7,952 nucleotides of DNA. Origin: Patescibacteria group bacterium (lineage in GTDB: Bacteria; Patescibacteriota; Minisyncoccia; Minisyncoccales; S141-161). Below are positions 1 to 5,780 of this stretch, one piece after another. Below the pieces are notes generated by a model. That model made no database searches. It was not told the DNA's origin and was given only the letters and a program-made list of their open reading frames with translations. The stretch covers positions 1 through 7,952 of the forward strand of contig WFWQ01000039.1 in the NCBI GenBank assembly GCA_015491015.1, given 5' to 3'. The translations under genes and the position numbers were made by a program. The first letter of the stretch is position 1. Each line of letters starts with the position of its first letter.

Positions 1-617
1 GGATACTCTAGAGGATGCCTTTCTTTTCTATAAAATATTTTTTCTTCAATCTTTTTTTTAATTTCTCTTTTTATTCCTGGTTTTAAAACAAAAGTAGCAG
101 AAATCACTATTTCTTTTCTTTCTTGGAATCTGCTAAATCGATAATCAAACTTTAAATCTTCTCTTTCAAACTCTTTTTCTTCTAAACTATCCAAATCTAA
201 AGCTTTTACCTTCGTAACTACATCTTTAATTTCAAAACCAAAACAGCCAGCGTTCATCCTCACCGCCCCTCCAACTGAACCTGGAAGTCCTCCTGCCCAC
301 TCTAAACCCGACAAAGAGTTAACTATAGTATACCTTAAAAGATTTTCCATCCTCTCCCCTGCCCCTACCTCAACTTCATTTTCTTTTTTCTTTATTCCTT
401 CTATCTTTACTTTTATCACTACCCCTTTGATTCCCTTGTCAGGAAAAAGAACATTAGTTCCTTCTCCTAAGATAAAAAAGTTTAAGTTTTTTTCTTTAGC
501 AAATAATAAAGCTTGCTTTAAATCCTCTTCGCTTTCTGCTAAAAACAGATAAGAAACAGGACCCCCAATTTTATAATTTGAAAAGTAACTTAAAGGTATG
601 TTTTTAAAAATCTTCAT
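1..617 (-). CDS. murB: UDP-N-acetylenolpyruvoylglucosamine reductase MurB, 3' end cut off by window edge
   Basis: MurB is the cytoplasmic FAD enzyme that uses NADPH to reduce UDP-GlcNAc-enolpyruvate to UDP-MurNAc, the second committed step of peptidoglycan precursor synthesis. Reading the minus strand from ATG at 617-615 gives 205 complete codons. The start is fixed because the conserved N-terminal PLSYFSNYKIGG (residues 9-19) lies just behind it, an in-frame TAA sits four codons upstream, and no other start precedes KIGG. FAD-binding motifs are visible at LGEGTNVLF (50-58) and GLPGSVGGAVRMNAGCFG (110-127). FDYRFS (157-162) carries the family's substrate-binding arginine. The visible part ends at RKERHPLEYP, just before the expected SAGSxFKNP motif, so the domain with the catalytic Ser and Glu lies outside. 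Its first 20 bp overlap head-to-head with the LTD gene. A possible minus-strand -10 (TATAAA, 645-640) lies inside that gene; no convincing -35 or Shine-Dalgarno site is visible. Confidence 0.95.
   Translation of the reverse strand, partial: MKIFKNIPLSYFSNYKIGGPVSYLFLAESEEDLKQALLFAKEKNLNFFILGEGTNVLFPDKGIKGVVIKVKIEGIKKKENEVEVGAGERMENLLRYTIVNSLSGLEWAGGLPGSVGGAVRMNAGCFGFEIKDVVTKVKALDLDSLEEKEFEREDLKFDYRFSRFQERKEIVISATFVLKPGIKREIKKKIEEKIFYRKERHPLEY
572..577 (+). promoter_or_regulatory. Candidate -10 element for the LTD-yebC-ruvC run
   Basis: An exact TATAAT lies 20 bases before the ATG at 598, which would place the transcript start near 584 with a leader of about 14 nt. No good TTGACA match lies at the right distance upstream. 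The site sits inside the murB coding region on the other strand. The run of three overlapping genes downstream needs a promoter, and this is the best candidate, but AT-rich DNA makes single hexamers cheap. Confidence 0.35.
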
Positions 618-1287
618 CTTTTTTCTTTATCTTACACCTTTTATAGCTTTAGCTGAAAAGAAGCCTTTAATCTTAATTTCAGAAATAGCTTGGATGGGAA
701 CTCCTCAAAGTCCTTTTAAAGAATGGATAGAGCTTTACAATCCTAATAGTTTTAAAGTTAATTTGCAAGGTTTTAAACTTCAAACTGAAGATAAATCTTT
801 AGACTTAAATTTAAAAGGAGAAATTTTGCCTAAAAGTTTTTTCTTGTTAGAAAGAAACTCCGATCAAACTCTCCCTCAAGTCAAAGCTGATCTAATTTAT
901 AAAGGAACTTTGTCAAATAAAGGAGAAAACCTTTATCTTTTAGATCCTAAAGGCAAAGTTATAGACAAAATCTTAGCTAAAGGAGGTTGGCCAGGAGGAG
1001 ATAAAAAAAGCTTTAAAACCTTACAAAGAAATCTTAAAACTTTAGAATGGCAAACTTCTATTTTGCCTGGAGGAAGTCCTAAAGCTCCTAACCGAATTCT
1101 TGAGAAACCTAAGTTTAAAACTATAACCAAAGACAAGCTTCAAGCTTTAACTTTAATTAAAATCTTGAAACTTTTAACTTTACCCCTTTTAATTAGCTTT
1201 ATCTTTTCTCTTGTCTTTCTTTATCTTGCTTTTTATAATAATTCAGCAAGAAAATTATGGCAGGACACAGCAAATGGCACAATATAA
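598..1287 (+). CDS. Secreted lamin-tail-domain (LTD) protein with C-terminal membrane anchor
   Basis: This is a 229-residue exported protein of unknown specific role. Residues 1-19 form a signal peptide: a lysine, a hydrophobic core, and ALA before a predicted cut after residue 19. An LTD-type immunoglobulin-like beta domain follows at about 24-165. Its hallmarks are LILISEIAWMGT (24-35), KEWIELYNP (41-49), LSNKGENLYLLDPKGKVID (105-123) and the closing W...ILPGGSPKAPN (151-165). A hydrophobic segment at about 186-212 should anchor it in the membrane, leaving a short tail of about 17 residues. Bacterial LTD proteins are usually surface or secreted and are common in Patescibacteria; their ligands are mostly unknown. 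The ATG is forced, since a stop codon lies three codons upstream in frame. The gene overlaps murB by 20 bp at its start and yebC by 31 bp at its end, so it is probably translated from the same message as yebC. The domain call is firm; the function is open. Confidence 0.85.
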   Translation: MFLKIFIFFLYLTPFIALAEKKPLILISEIAWMGTPQSPFKEWIELYNPNSFKVNLQGFKLQTEDKSLDLNLKGEILPKSFFLLERNSDQTLPQVKADLIYKGTLSNKGENLYLLDPKGKVIDKILAKGGWPGGDKKSFKTLQRNLKTLEWQTSILPGGSPKAPNRILEKPKFKTITKDKLQALTLIKILKLLTLPLLISFIFSLVFLYLAFYNNSARKLWQDTANGTI

Positions 1288-1982
1288 GATATAAAAAGGA
1301 GTTAGCTGATAAAAAAAGAGCTAAAATCTTTGCTAAACTTTCAAGGCTAATTACCGTAGCTGTAAGAGAAAAAGGTAAAGATCCTGACCAAAATCCAACT
1401 TTAAGACAAGCTATAGAAAGGGCAAAAGAATTTGGGATGCCAAAAGAAAACATTGAAAGAGCGATAAAAAGAGGATCTGGAGAAATTACAGAAGGAACAA
1501 ACCTAGAAGAAATTGTTTTCGAAGCTATAGGACCTCAAGGCGTAGGCATATTGATTCAAACTATAACCGATAACCGCAATAGAACTGTAGCTGAGTTAAG
1601 ACAAATCTTAGGAGACTTTGGAGCTAAATTGACCGAAAAAGGAACAGTTTCTTGGATGTTTGAGTTAAAGGGAAAAATCAAAGCTCTGCCTTCTGAAGAT
1701 CTTTCTAAAGAAGAAGCTGAACTTAAAGCCATAGATTGCGGAGCAGAAAATCTCCAATGGAAAGAAAAAGAGCTTGAAATCATAGTTAAAAAAGAAGAGC
1801 TTGGTCGGGTAAGAGAAAATTTAGAAAAAGAAGGCTTTAAAATAAAAGAAGGTTCTTTAGAATGGATTCCTACTAAAGAAGTTGAATTAGATCCAAAAGA
1901 GAAAGAAAAATTAGAAAAACTTTTTGAAGCTTTAGATGAACAAGAGTCAGTTCAGGAAATTTACTCTAACTTGAAAGAATGA
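1257..1982 (+). CDS. yebC: YebC/PmpR (TACO1) family protein
   Basis: The 241-residue product matches the family's usual length of about 240-250. It opens with the diagnostic MAGHSKWHNIRYKK, followed by ADKKRAKIFAKLSR (18-31), the family's N-terminal signature. RQAIERAKEFGMPKENIERAI (50-70) and the GPQGVGILIQTITDNRNRT region (93-111) are also characteristic. The family was first called a transcription regulator (PmpR, YebC). Later work on the mitochondrial relative TACO1 and on bacterial members ties it to translation, notably relief of ribosome stalling at proline-rich stretches. Which applies here cannot be read from the sequence. The start is certain from the conserved N-terminus, so the 31-bp overlap with the LTD gene is real. 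The stop overlaps the ruvC start as ATGA. The yebC-ruvC pairing is conserved widely in bacteria and supports cotranscription. No strong Shine-Dalgarno site precedes it. Confidence 0.97.
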   Translation: MAGHSKWHNIRYKKELADKKRAKIFAKLSRLITVAVREKGKDPDQNPTLRQAIERAKEFGMPKENIERAIKRGSGEITEGTNLEEIVFEAIGPQGVGILIQTITDNRNRTVAELRQILGDFGAKLTEKGTVSWMFELKGKIKALPSEDLSKEEAELKAIDCGAENLQWKEKELEIIVKKEELGRVRENLEKEGFKIKEGSLEWIPTKEVELDPKEKEKLEKLFEALDEQESVQEIYSNLKE

Positions 1983-2446
1983 TAGTACTAGGCATAGATC
2001 CAGGTACAACTTCGGTAGGTTATGCGGTACTAAAAAAAGGAAGAAAAAGGATAAAAGTGCTTTCTTTAAATTTTTTAGATACCCAAAAGGAAAAAGATAA
2101 AGGAAAGAAATTGATCAAGATTTACCAAGAAACGAAAAAGATGATCAGACAGTACAATCCTGACATAATAGGAGTGGAACAAATTTATTTTTTTAAGAAT
2201 GCTAAAACTATGGTCCAAATTACTCAAGCCCAAGGAGCAATATTTTTGGCAGCTTTTCAAAGCAGAAAAAGAGTATTGGAAGTAACTCCTTTACAAGTAA
2301 AAAGCTTGGTAACAGGTTACGGGAGAGCAGATAAAACTCAGGTTCAAAAAATGCTAAAAGAGATCTTAAACTTAAAAGAGATACCAAAACCAGATGATGT
2401 AGCAGATGCTATTGGAATAGCTTTGTATTGTATTTTAACTTCTTGA
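1979..2446 (+). CDS. ruvC: Holliday junction resolvase RuvC
   Basis: RuvC is the dimeric endonuclease that cuts four-way junctions during recombination, working with the RuvAB branch-migration motor. The 155-residue product has the usual length and an RNase H-like fold. The metal-binding carboxylates are all identifiable: Asp7 in GIDPGTTSVGYA, Glu67 in GVEQIYFFKN, and Asp140 and Asp143 in KPDDVADAIGIAL. The junction-contacting block KNAKTMVQITQAQGA (74-88) and the VTGYGRADKTQV segment (111-122) are also typical. It starts at ATG 1979 in a 4-bp ATGA overlap with the yebC stop, suggesting coupled translation. ruvA and ruvB, often next to ruvC in other bacteria, are not in this window. The last bases of the gene are also part of the -35 box of the next promoter, whose TTGACA spans the TGA stop. 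Confidence 0.96.
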   Translation: MIVLGIDPGTTSVGYAVLKKGRKRIKVLSLNFLDTQKEKDKGKKLIKIYQETKKMIRQYNPDIIGVEQIYFFKNAKTMVQITQAQGAIFLAAFQSRKRVLEVTPLQVKSLVTGYGRADKTQVQKMLKEILNLKEIPKPDDVADAIGIALYCILTS

Positions 2447-2470
2447 CAAGCTTTTTCTCCTTTCTATAAT
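2443..2470 (+). promoter_or_regulatory. Perfect consensus sigma-70 promoter
   Basis: TTGACA (2443-2448) and TATAAT (2465-2470) are both exact consensus hexamers, separated by 16 bp. The expected transcript start is near 2476-2478. It is the only site I found in the window with both boxes exact, and should be strong and largely constitutive. It overlaps the ruvC stop codon. Downstream there is only the 40-codon ORF and then a terminator, so it appears dedicated to a transcript of about 230 nt. Confidence 0.85.
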
Positions 2471-2486
2471 TGGTAAAAACTAAATA

Positions 2487-2532
2487 TAAAACTTTCAAAA
2501 AAGGTCTTGAAAGTCTTAAAACTTTAAAAAAT
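2487..2532 (+). repeat. Leader direct repeat enclosing an inverted repeat
   Basis: TAAAACTTTCAAAAA (2487-2501) recurs as TAAAACTTTAAAAAA (2517-2531), with 14 of 15 bases identical and a spacing of exactly 30 bp. Overlapping this, ACTTTCAA (2491-2498) and TTGAAAGT (2507-2514) form a perfect 8-bp inverted repeat around AAAAGGTC. The second arm can instead pair, as AAAGT (2510-2514), with ACTTT (2521-2525), so two exclusive hairpins are possible. This lies in the transcribed leader between the strong promoter and the small ORF. It could be an operator or RNA switch. It could also be chance in AT-rich sequence. Confidence 0.4.
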
Positions 2533-2536
2533 AACT

Positions 2537-2659
2537 ATGATCAAAAAACTCTTCTTGCAAGAAGAGGAAGAGTTTGGTGAAGAAGAATTTATAGAAGAAG
2601 AATTCGGAGATGAGATCGAAGATGATATCGAAGAAGAACTCTTAGAAGAAGAGTTTTAA
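2537..2659 (+). CDS. Putative 40-residue highly acidic microprotein
   Basis: I do not recognise this gene. ATG at 2537 opens a 40-codon frame ending in TAA, with an in-frame stop 10 bases upstream. The product starts MIKKLFLQ and is then almost only Glu, Asp and bulky hydrophobics. There are 18 Glu and 3 Asp against 2 Lys, so the net charge is about -19. Residues 9-23 form three pentads, EEEEF, GEEEF and IEEEF, followed by GDEIEDDIEEELLEEEF. Glu codons mix GAA and GAG, and Phe codons mix TTT and TTC, which argues mildly for selection on protein rather than simple DNA repeat slippage. It has no signal peptide or Cys. Support for a real gene is contextual: a perfect promoter on one side and a strong terminator on the other, with nothing else between. 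There is no Shine-Dalgarno site. The alternative is a structured noncoding RNA, since the region also contains long complementary segments. A role as DNA mimic or binder of a basic protein would be speculation. Confidence 0.5.
   Translation: MIKKLFLQEEEEFGEEEFIEEEFGDEIEDDIEEELLEEEF
2549..2566 (+). repeat. Perfect 18-bp palindrome just inside the small ORF
   Basis: CTCTTCTTGCAAGAAGAG is identical to its reverse complement. It begins 12 bases after the A of the start codon at 2537. As RNA it forms a 7-bp hairpin with a TGCA loop. The same CTCTTC arm (2549-2554) can instead pair with GAAGAG at 2567-2572 or 2648-2653, so several folds compete. Such a hairpin could lower ribosome access to the start or serve as a dimeric protein site. 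Confidence 0.45.
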
Positions 2660-2675
2660 AAAGTTTTAACTATTT

Positions 2676-2709
2676 AAAACCTGCTCTCTTTGTTAGAGAG
2701 CAGGTTTTT
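2676..2709. terminator. Bidirectional intrinsic terminator between the small unit and tyrS
   Basis: CCTGCTCTCT (2680-2689) pairs perfectly with AGAGAGCAGG (2695-2704) around a 5-base TTGTT loop. The stem extends by four A-T pairs (2676-2679 with 2705-2708), and TTTTT follows at 2705-2709 on the plus strand. On the minus strand the same hairpin is followed by TTTT and AT-rich DNA, so it can stop tyrS transcription too. The tyrS stop codon (2710-2708) abuts the stem, and the small ORF stop lies 17 bases before it. Confidence 0.92.
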
Positions 2710-3883
2710 ATTTAAGTCCTAACTTCAAAAACTTTCTCTTCCCAACTTGAATGATGTCTCCTTCCTTAGGTTTAAACTTAAAAAATGGATCTGAAATCTT
2801 TTTTTGATTAAATTTTACTCCTCCTTGCAAAATCAATCTTTTAGCTTCAGATTTAGAACTTGCCAAACCAGTTTTTTTTAAGAGCTCTATCAATAAGACT
2901 TCTTTAGGCAACACCTTAAATTCTGGAATCTTTGAAGGTAAATCTTTTTTGACAAAAATCTTTAAAAACTCTCTTTCCGCTAATTTAGCTTTCTTTTCCC
3001 CATGATAAAGCTTAACGATTTCAAAAGCCAATCTTAACTTCTGGTCTCGAGGTCTGAGTTTTAAAATCTCTTGAATTTCTTCTAAATCTAAATCGGTACA
3101 AAGCTCAAAGTAGTCTTTAATAAGGTCATCTTTAATTTTCATAACTTTGCCAAACATTTCAAAAGGAGGATCTAAAAGGTTAATGGTATTATCAAAGCTT
3201 TTGCTCATCTTCCTTCCATCTAATCCTAACAATATTGGAGTAGTTAAGATAAACTTCTCTTTTTTTAAAAATATTTCTTCTAACTTCCTACCTACTAACA
3301 TATTAAAAGTTTGATCTGTGGCTCCAATTTCCAAGTCGGTTTTTAAAACTACAGAGTCATAACCCTGTAATATAGGATATAAGAGTTCGTGGATCCAAAT
3401 TTCTTTGTTAGCTTTAATTCTTTTTTCAAACATATCTCTCTCTAAAAGCCTAGCCACCGTAAAGTTTTTTAAAATATCAAAAAACTCTGAAAGTTTCATT
3501 TTCTCCCACCAAGTATGGTTATAGACTACTTTAGTTTTCTTTAAATCTAAAATCTTTCTAACTTGAAGCAAATACTTTTTCATATTTTCTTTAACTTCCT
3601 TAAAAGACAAAGGCTTCCTTTCTGTTTCTCTTCCTGAAGGATCGCCAATTTGAGCGGTAAAAGAACCTACCAAAAGGTAAGTTTTATGCCCTAAATCCTG
3701 AAACTCTTTGAGCTTTCTCAAAGGAACAGAGTGTCCTAAATGAAGATAAGGCGAAGTAGGATCTATCCCAAAATAAACTTTAATTTTTTTAGAAAGCAAA
3801 AGTGTTTTTAATCCTTCTTTATCAGGCAAAACCTCTACTACCCTTCTGGAAAGTAAGTTTTCTACAACCTTTTCTTTACTCAT
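2708..3883 (-). CDS. tyrS: Tyrosyl-tRNA synthetase
   Basis: This class I synthetase activates tyrosine with ATP and charges tRNA-Tyr. The 391-residue length fits bacterial TyrRS. The Rossmann catalytic domain carries HLGH (48-51) after FGIDPTSPY, GSFTAQIGDPSGR (73-85), and LLYPILQGYDSVVL (167-180), which is the form seen in the TyrZ/TyrS2 branch. GATDQTFNMLVGRK (187-200) and the ATP-loop KMSKS (225-229) complete it. A C-terminal S4 RNA-binding domain (about 329-391) follows, with GLASSKSEAKRLILQGGV (339-356). All signature residues are present. The start at ATG 3883 leaves a 25-bp gap to the divergent PBP gene, so its promoter must lie inside that gene. A TATAAT on the minus strand at 3941-3936 is the candidate. 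No Shine-Dalgarno site is visible. Transcription should end at the hairpin that touches its stop codon. It is a single-gene unit. Confidence 0.97.
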   Translation of the reverse strand: MSKEKVVENLLSRRVVEVLPDKEGLKTLLLSKKIKVYFGIDPTSPYLHLGHSVPLRKLKEFQDLGHKTYLLVGSFTAQIGDPSGRETERKPLSFKEVKENMKKYLLQVRKILDLKKTKVVYNHTWWEKMKLSEFFDILKNFTVARLLERDMFEKRIKANKEIWIHELLYPILQGYDSVVLKTDLEIGATDQTFNMLVGRKLEEIFLKKEKFILTTPILLGLDGRKMSKSFDNTINLLDPPFEMFGKVMKIKDDLIKDYFELCTDLDLEEIQEILKLRPRDQKLRLAFEIVKLYHGEKKAKLAEREFLKIFVKKDLPSKIPEFKVLPKEVLLIELLKKTGLASSKSEAKRLILQGGVKFNQKKISDPFFKFKPKEGDIIQVGKRKFLKLGLK

Positions 3884-3908
3884 AAAAGATGATAAAAAAG
3901 TTTAAAAT

Positions 3909-5780
3909 ATGAAAATACTCAAGCTTTTTGCTAAAATTATAATCTTAGCTGTTTTATCATTATTAACTATTTTCTTTTACTTTGCAAAAGATTTGCCTCG
4001 CCCAGAAAGGTTTACAGAAAGAACTGAGCTTTACCCTATTGAAATTTACGACCGAACTGGAGAAAATCTCTTATATTCTGTGGGGATAGAAAATAAGATT
4101 TATGTTTCTTTAGATAAGATCCCTAAAAAACTAATTTTAGCAGTACTAACTGCAGAAGACAAAAACTTTTATAACCATTTTGGAATAGATTTGAAAGCAA
4201 TTCTGAGATCCCTATGGTTAAACTTTCAAAAGAAGGAGTTGTTATATGGAGGTTCAACTATCACCCAACAACTGATAAGATCTACTTTTTTAACTCCCGA
4301 AAAAAGCATCAAAAGAAAAATTAGAGAGATAGTTTTAGCTTTAGAGTTAGAGCGAAGATATAGCAAAGAGCAAATTTTAGAATGGTATTTAAACCAAGTA
4401 CCTTTGGGTTTTAATGTTTATGGAGTTGGGGCCGGAGCTAAGTTTTACTTTGCTAAAGAAGTAGAAGATTTATCTTTAGCTGAAAGCGCAACTTTAGCAA
4501 GTTTGATTAAAGCCCCTTCTTTTTTGGCTAAAAATCTTAAATCTTTAAAAGAAAGAAGAGATAAAATTTTAGCTCAAATGTTTAAAGAGGGATTAATTAG
4601 CAAAGAAGAGTTCAAGTCTGCAATTAAAACCGAAATTAAGTTTAAATTTGCTACTAAAAAGAAAATCTTAGCTCCCCATTTTGTCTTTTTTGTATTAGAT
4701 CAAATTAAGAGAAAATATGGCGAAGAATTTGCAAGAGAGAGAGGTTTTAAAGTAAGAACTACCTTAAACTTGCAACTTCAAAAACTAGGAGAAGAGATAG
4801 TTAAAAAGTGGGCAAAGAGAAACGAGATCTATAAAGCTTACAATGCAGCTTTAGTAGCTGTAAATCCTAAAAATGGAGATATTTTGGTAATGGTAGGTTC
4901 TAAAGATTGGTTTGGCAAATCCTATCCTGAAGGATGCATTCCCGGTAAAAACTGCTTATTTGAACCTAAGTTTAATGTAGCTGTAGCTAAACCTGGAAGA
5001 CAACCTGGTTCAGCTTTCAAACCCATAGTTTATGCTAAAGCTTTTGAGAAAGGATACTCAGACAAAACTATAGTCTTAGACACCCTTACTAACTTTGGAA
5101 TTTGGGGAGGAAAACCTTATATTCCTCAAAATTATGATGGAAGATTTAGAGGTCCTGTAACTTTAAGACAAGCTTTAGCTCAATCTTTAAATGTACCTTC
5201 AGTAAAAGTTTTACTTTATCTTGCAGGTCTAAAAGAAAGCATAGATTTAGCTAAAGAAATGGGAATTACCACTTTAACCAAACCTTATTCTTTTTATGGA
5301 CCTTCTATTGTTTTAGGCGGAGGCGAAGTTAATCTTTTAGATATGATCCAAGTTTATAGCGTATTTTCTCAAGATGGAGTAAAGATTCCTTTAAGAGCAA
5401 TTTTGGAAATCAAAGATCATAAAGGAAACATTATTTATCGAGCTAAAACTTCTATAGGTAAAAGAGTCATTTCACAAAAAACAGCTAAGCTTATCACTGA
5501 TATCCTTTCTGACAATTTAGCTCGAGCGGGAGCCTTCGGTTTAAACTCTCCTCTATATGTTCCTGAAATTCCTGAAAAGGTTGCAGTGAAAACTGGTACT
5601 ACCAACGAATTTAGAGATGCTTGGACTATAGGTTATACCCAAAATCTAGTTGTAGGAGTGTGGACAGGAAATAATGATAATTCTCCCACTTTAAGGGCCC
5701 CAGGAGTATTAATCTCTGCGCCAATTTGGAAAGAATTTTTAATCAAAGCTTATTACAATCTAACCAACTCTGAGCTTTAA
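3909..5780 (+). CDS. Class A penicillin-binding protein (bifunctional glycosyltransferase/transpeptidase, PBP1A-like)
   Basis: This enzyme polymerises lipid II into glycan strands and cross-links the stem peptides on the outer face of the cytoplasmic membrane. The 623-residue protein starts with a short cytoplasmic end and one transmembrane anchor (about 7-25). The GT51 glycosyltransferase domain follows, with TAEDKNFYNHFG (81-92) holding catalytic Glu83, GGSTITQQL (114-122), KIREIVLALELERRYSKEQI (137-156) and GVGAGAKFYF (172-181). The transpeptidase domain has the SxxK active site SAFK (Ser368, Lys371), SLN (426-428) and KTG (561-563), so both activities should be intact. It lacks long C-terminal extensions, giving a compact form. 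Two cysteines, 343 and 349, sit in an insert ahead of the SxxK motif. The ATG at 3909 is preceded by AAAATA and no Shine-Dalgarno site. It diverges from tyrS, and its 3' end overlaps the DciA-like gene by 21 bp, so no terminator separates them. A specific pbp or mrcA name is not justified. Confidence 0.96.
   Translation: MKILKLFAKIIILAVLSLLTIFFYFAKDLPRPERFTERTELYPIEIYDRTGENLLYSVGIENKIYVSLDKIPKKLILAVLTAEDKNFYNHFGIDLKAILRSLWLNFQKKELLYGGSTITQQLIRSTFLTPEKSIKRKIREIVLALELERRYSKEQILEWYLNQVPLGFNVYGVGAGAKFYFAKEVEDLSLAESATLASLIKAPSFLAKNLKSLKERRDKILAQMFKEGLISKEEFKSAIKTEIKFKFATKKKILAPHFVFFVLDQIKRKYGEEFARERGFKVRTTLNLQLQKLGEEIVKKWAKRNEIYKAYNAALVAVNPKNGDILVMVGSKDWFGKSYPEGCIPGKNCLFEPKFNVAVAKPGRQPGSAFKPIVYAKAFEKGYSDKTIVLDTLTNFGIWGGKPYIPQNYDGRFRGPVTLRQALAQSLNVPSVKVLLYLAGLKESIDLAKEMGITTLTKPYSFYGPSIVLGGGEVNLLDMIQVYSVFSQDGVKIPLRAILEIKDHKGNIIYRAKTSIGKRVISQKTAKLITDILSDNLARAGAFGLNSPLYVPEIPEKVAVKTGTTNEFRDAWTIGYTQNLVVGVWTGNNDNSPTLRAPGVLISAPIWKEFLIKAYYNLTNSEL
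3936..3941 (-). promoter_or_regulatory. Candidate -10 element for tyrS, inside the PBP gene
   Basis: The minus strand reads TATAAT at 3941-3936, placing the transcript start near 3929 and giving a leader of about 46 nt before the tyrS ATG at 3883. No TTGACA-like box stands at 16-18 bp upstream. It lies within codons for the PBP transmembrane anchor. This is the best visible candidate, but a lone -10 hexamer is weak evidence. Confidence 0.3.

Noticed and set aside
6..16. CTCTAGAGGAT resembles a cloning-vector polylinker (XbaI site region)
   Set aside because: The bases continue the murB frame and encode the expected HPLEYP motif, so this is native coding sequence and not vector contamination.
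933..1136. Minus-strand open frame inside the LTD gene
   Set aside because: It resembles no known family and lies wholly inside a convincing gene on the other strand.
1199..1453. Minus-strand open frame across the LTD/yebC junction
   Set aside because: It is antisense to the highly conserved yebC N-terminus and shows no domain of its own.
1556..1783. Minus-strand open frame inside yebC
   Set aside because: A shadow of the yebC coding bias with no recognisable motif.
2075..2260. Minus-strand open frame inside ruvC
   Set aside because: A shadow of ruvC; low-complexity hydrophobic translation with no supporting context.
2477..2709. Small transcript as a known housekeeping RNA (tmRNA, 6S, 4.5S/SRP RNA, RNase P RNA)
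   Set aside because: It has no tRNA-like ends for tmRNA, no SRP GGAAGCA-type core, no long bulged 6S hairpin, and is too short with no conserved core for RNase P RNA.
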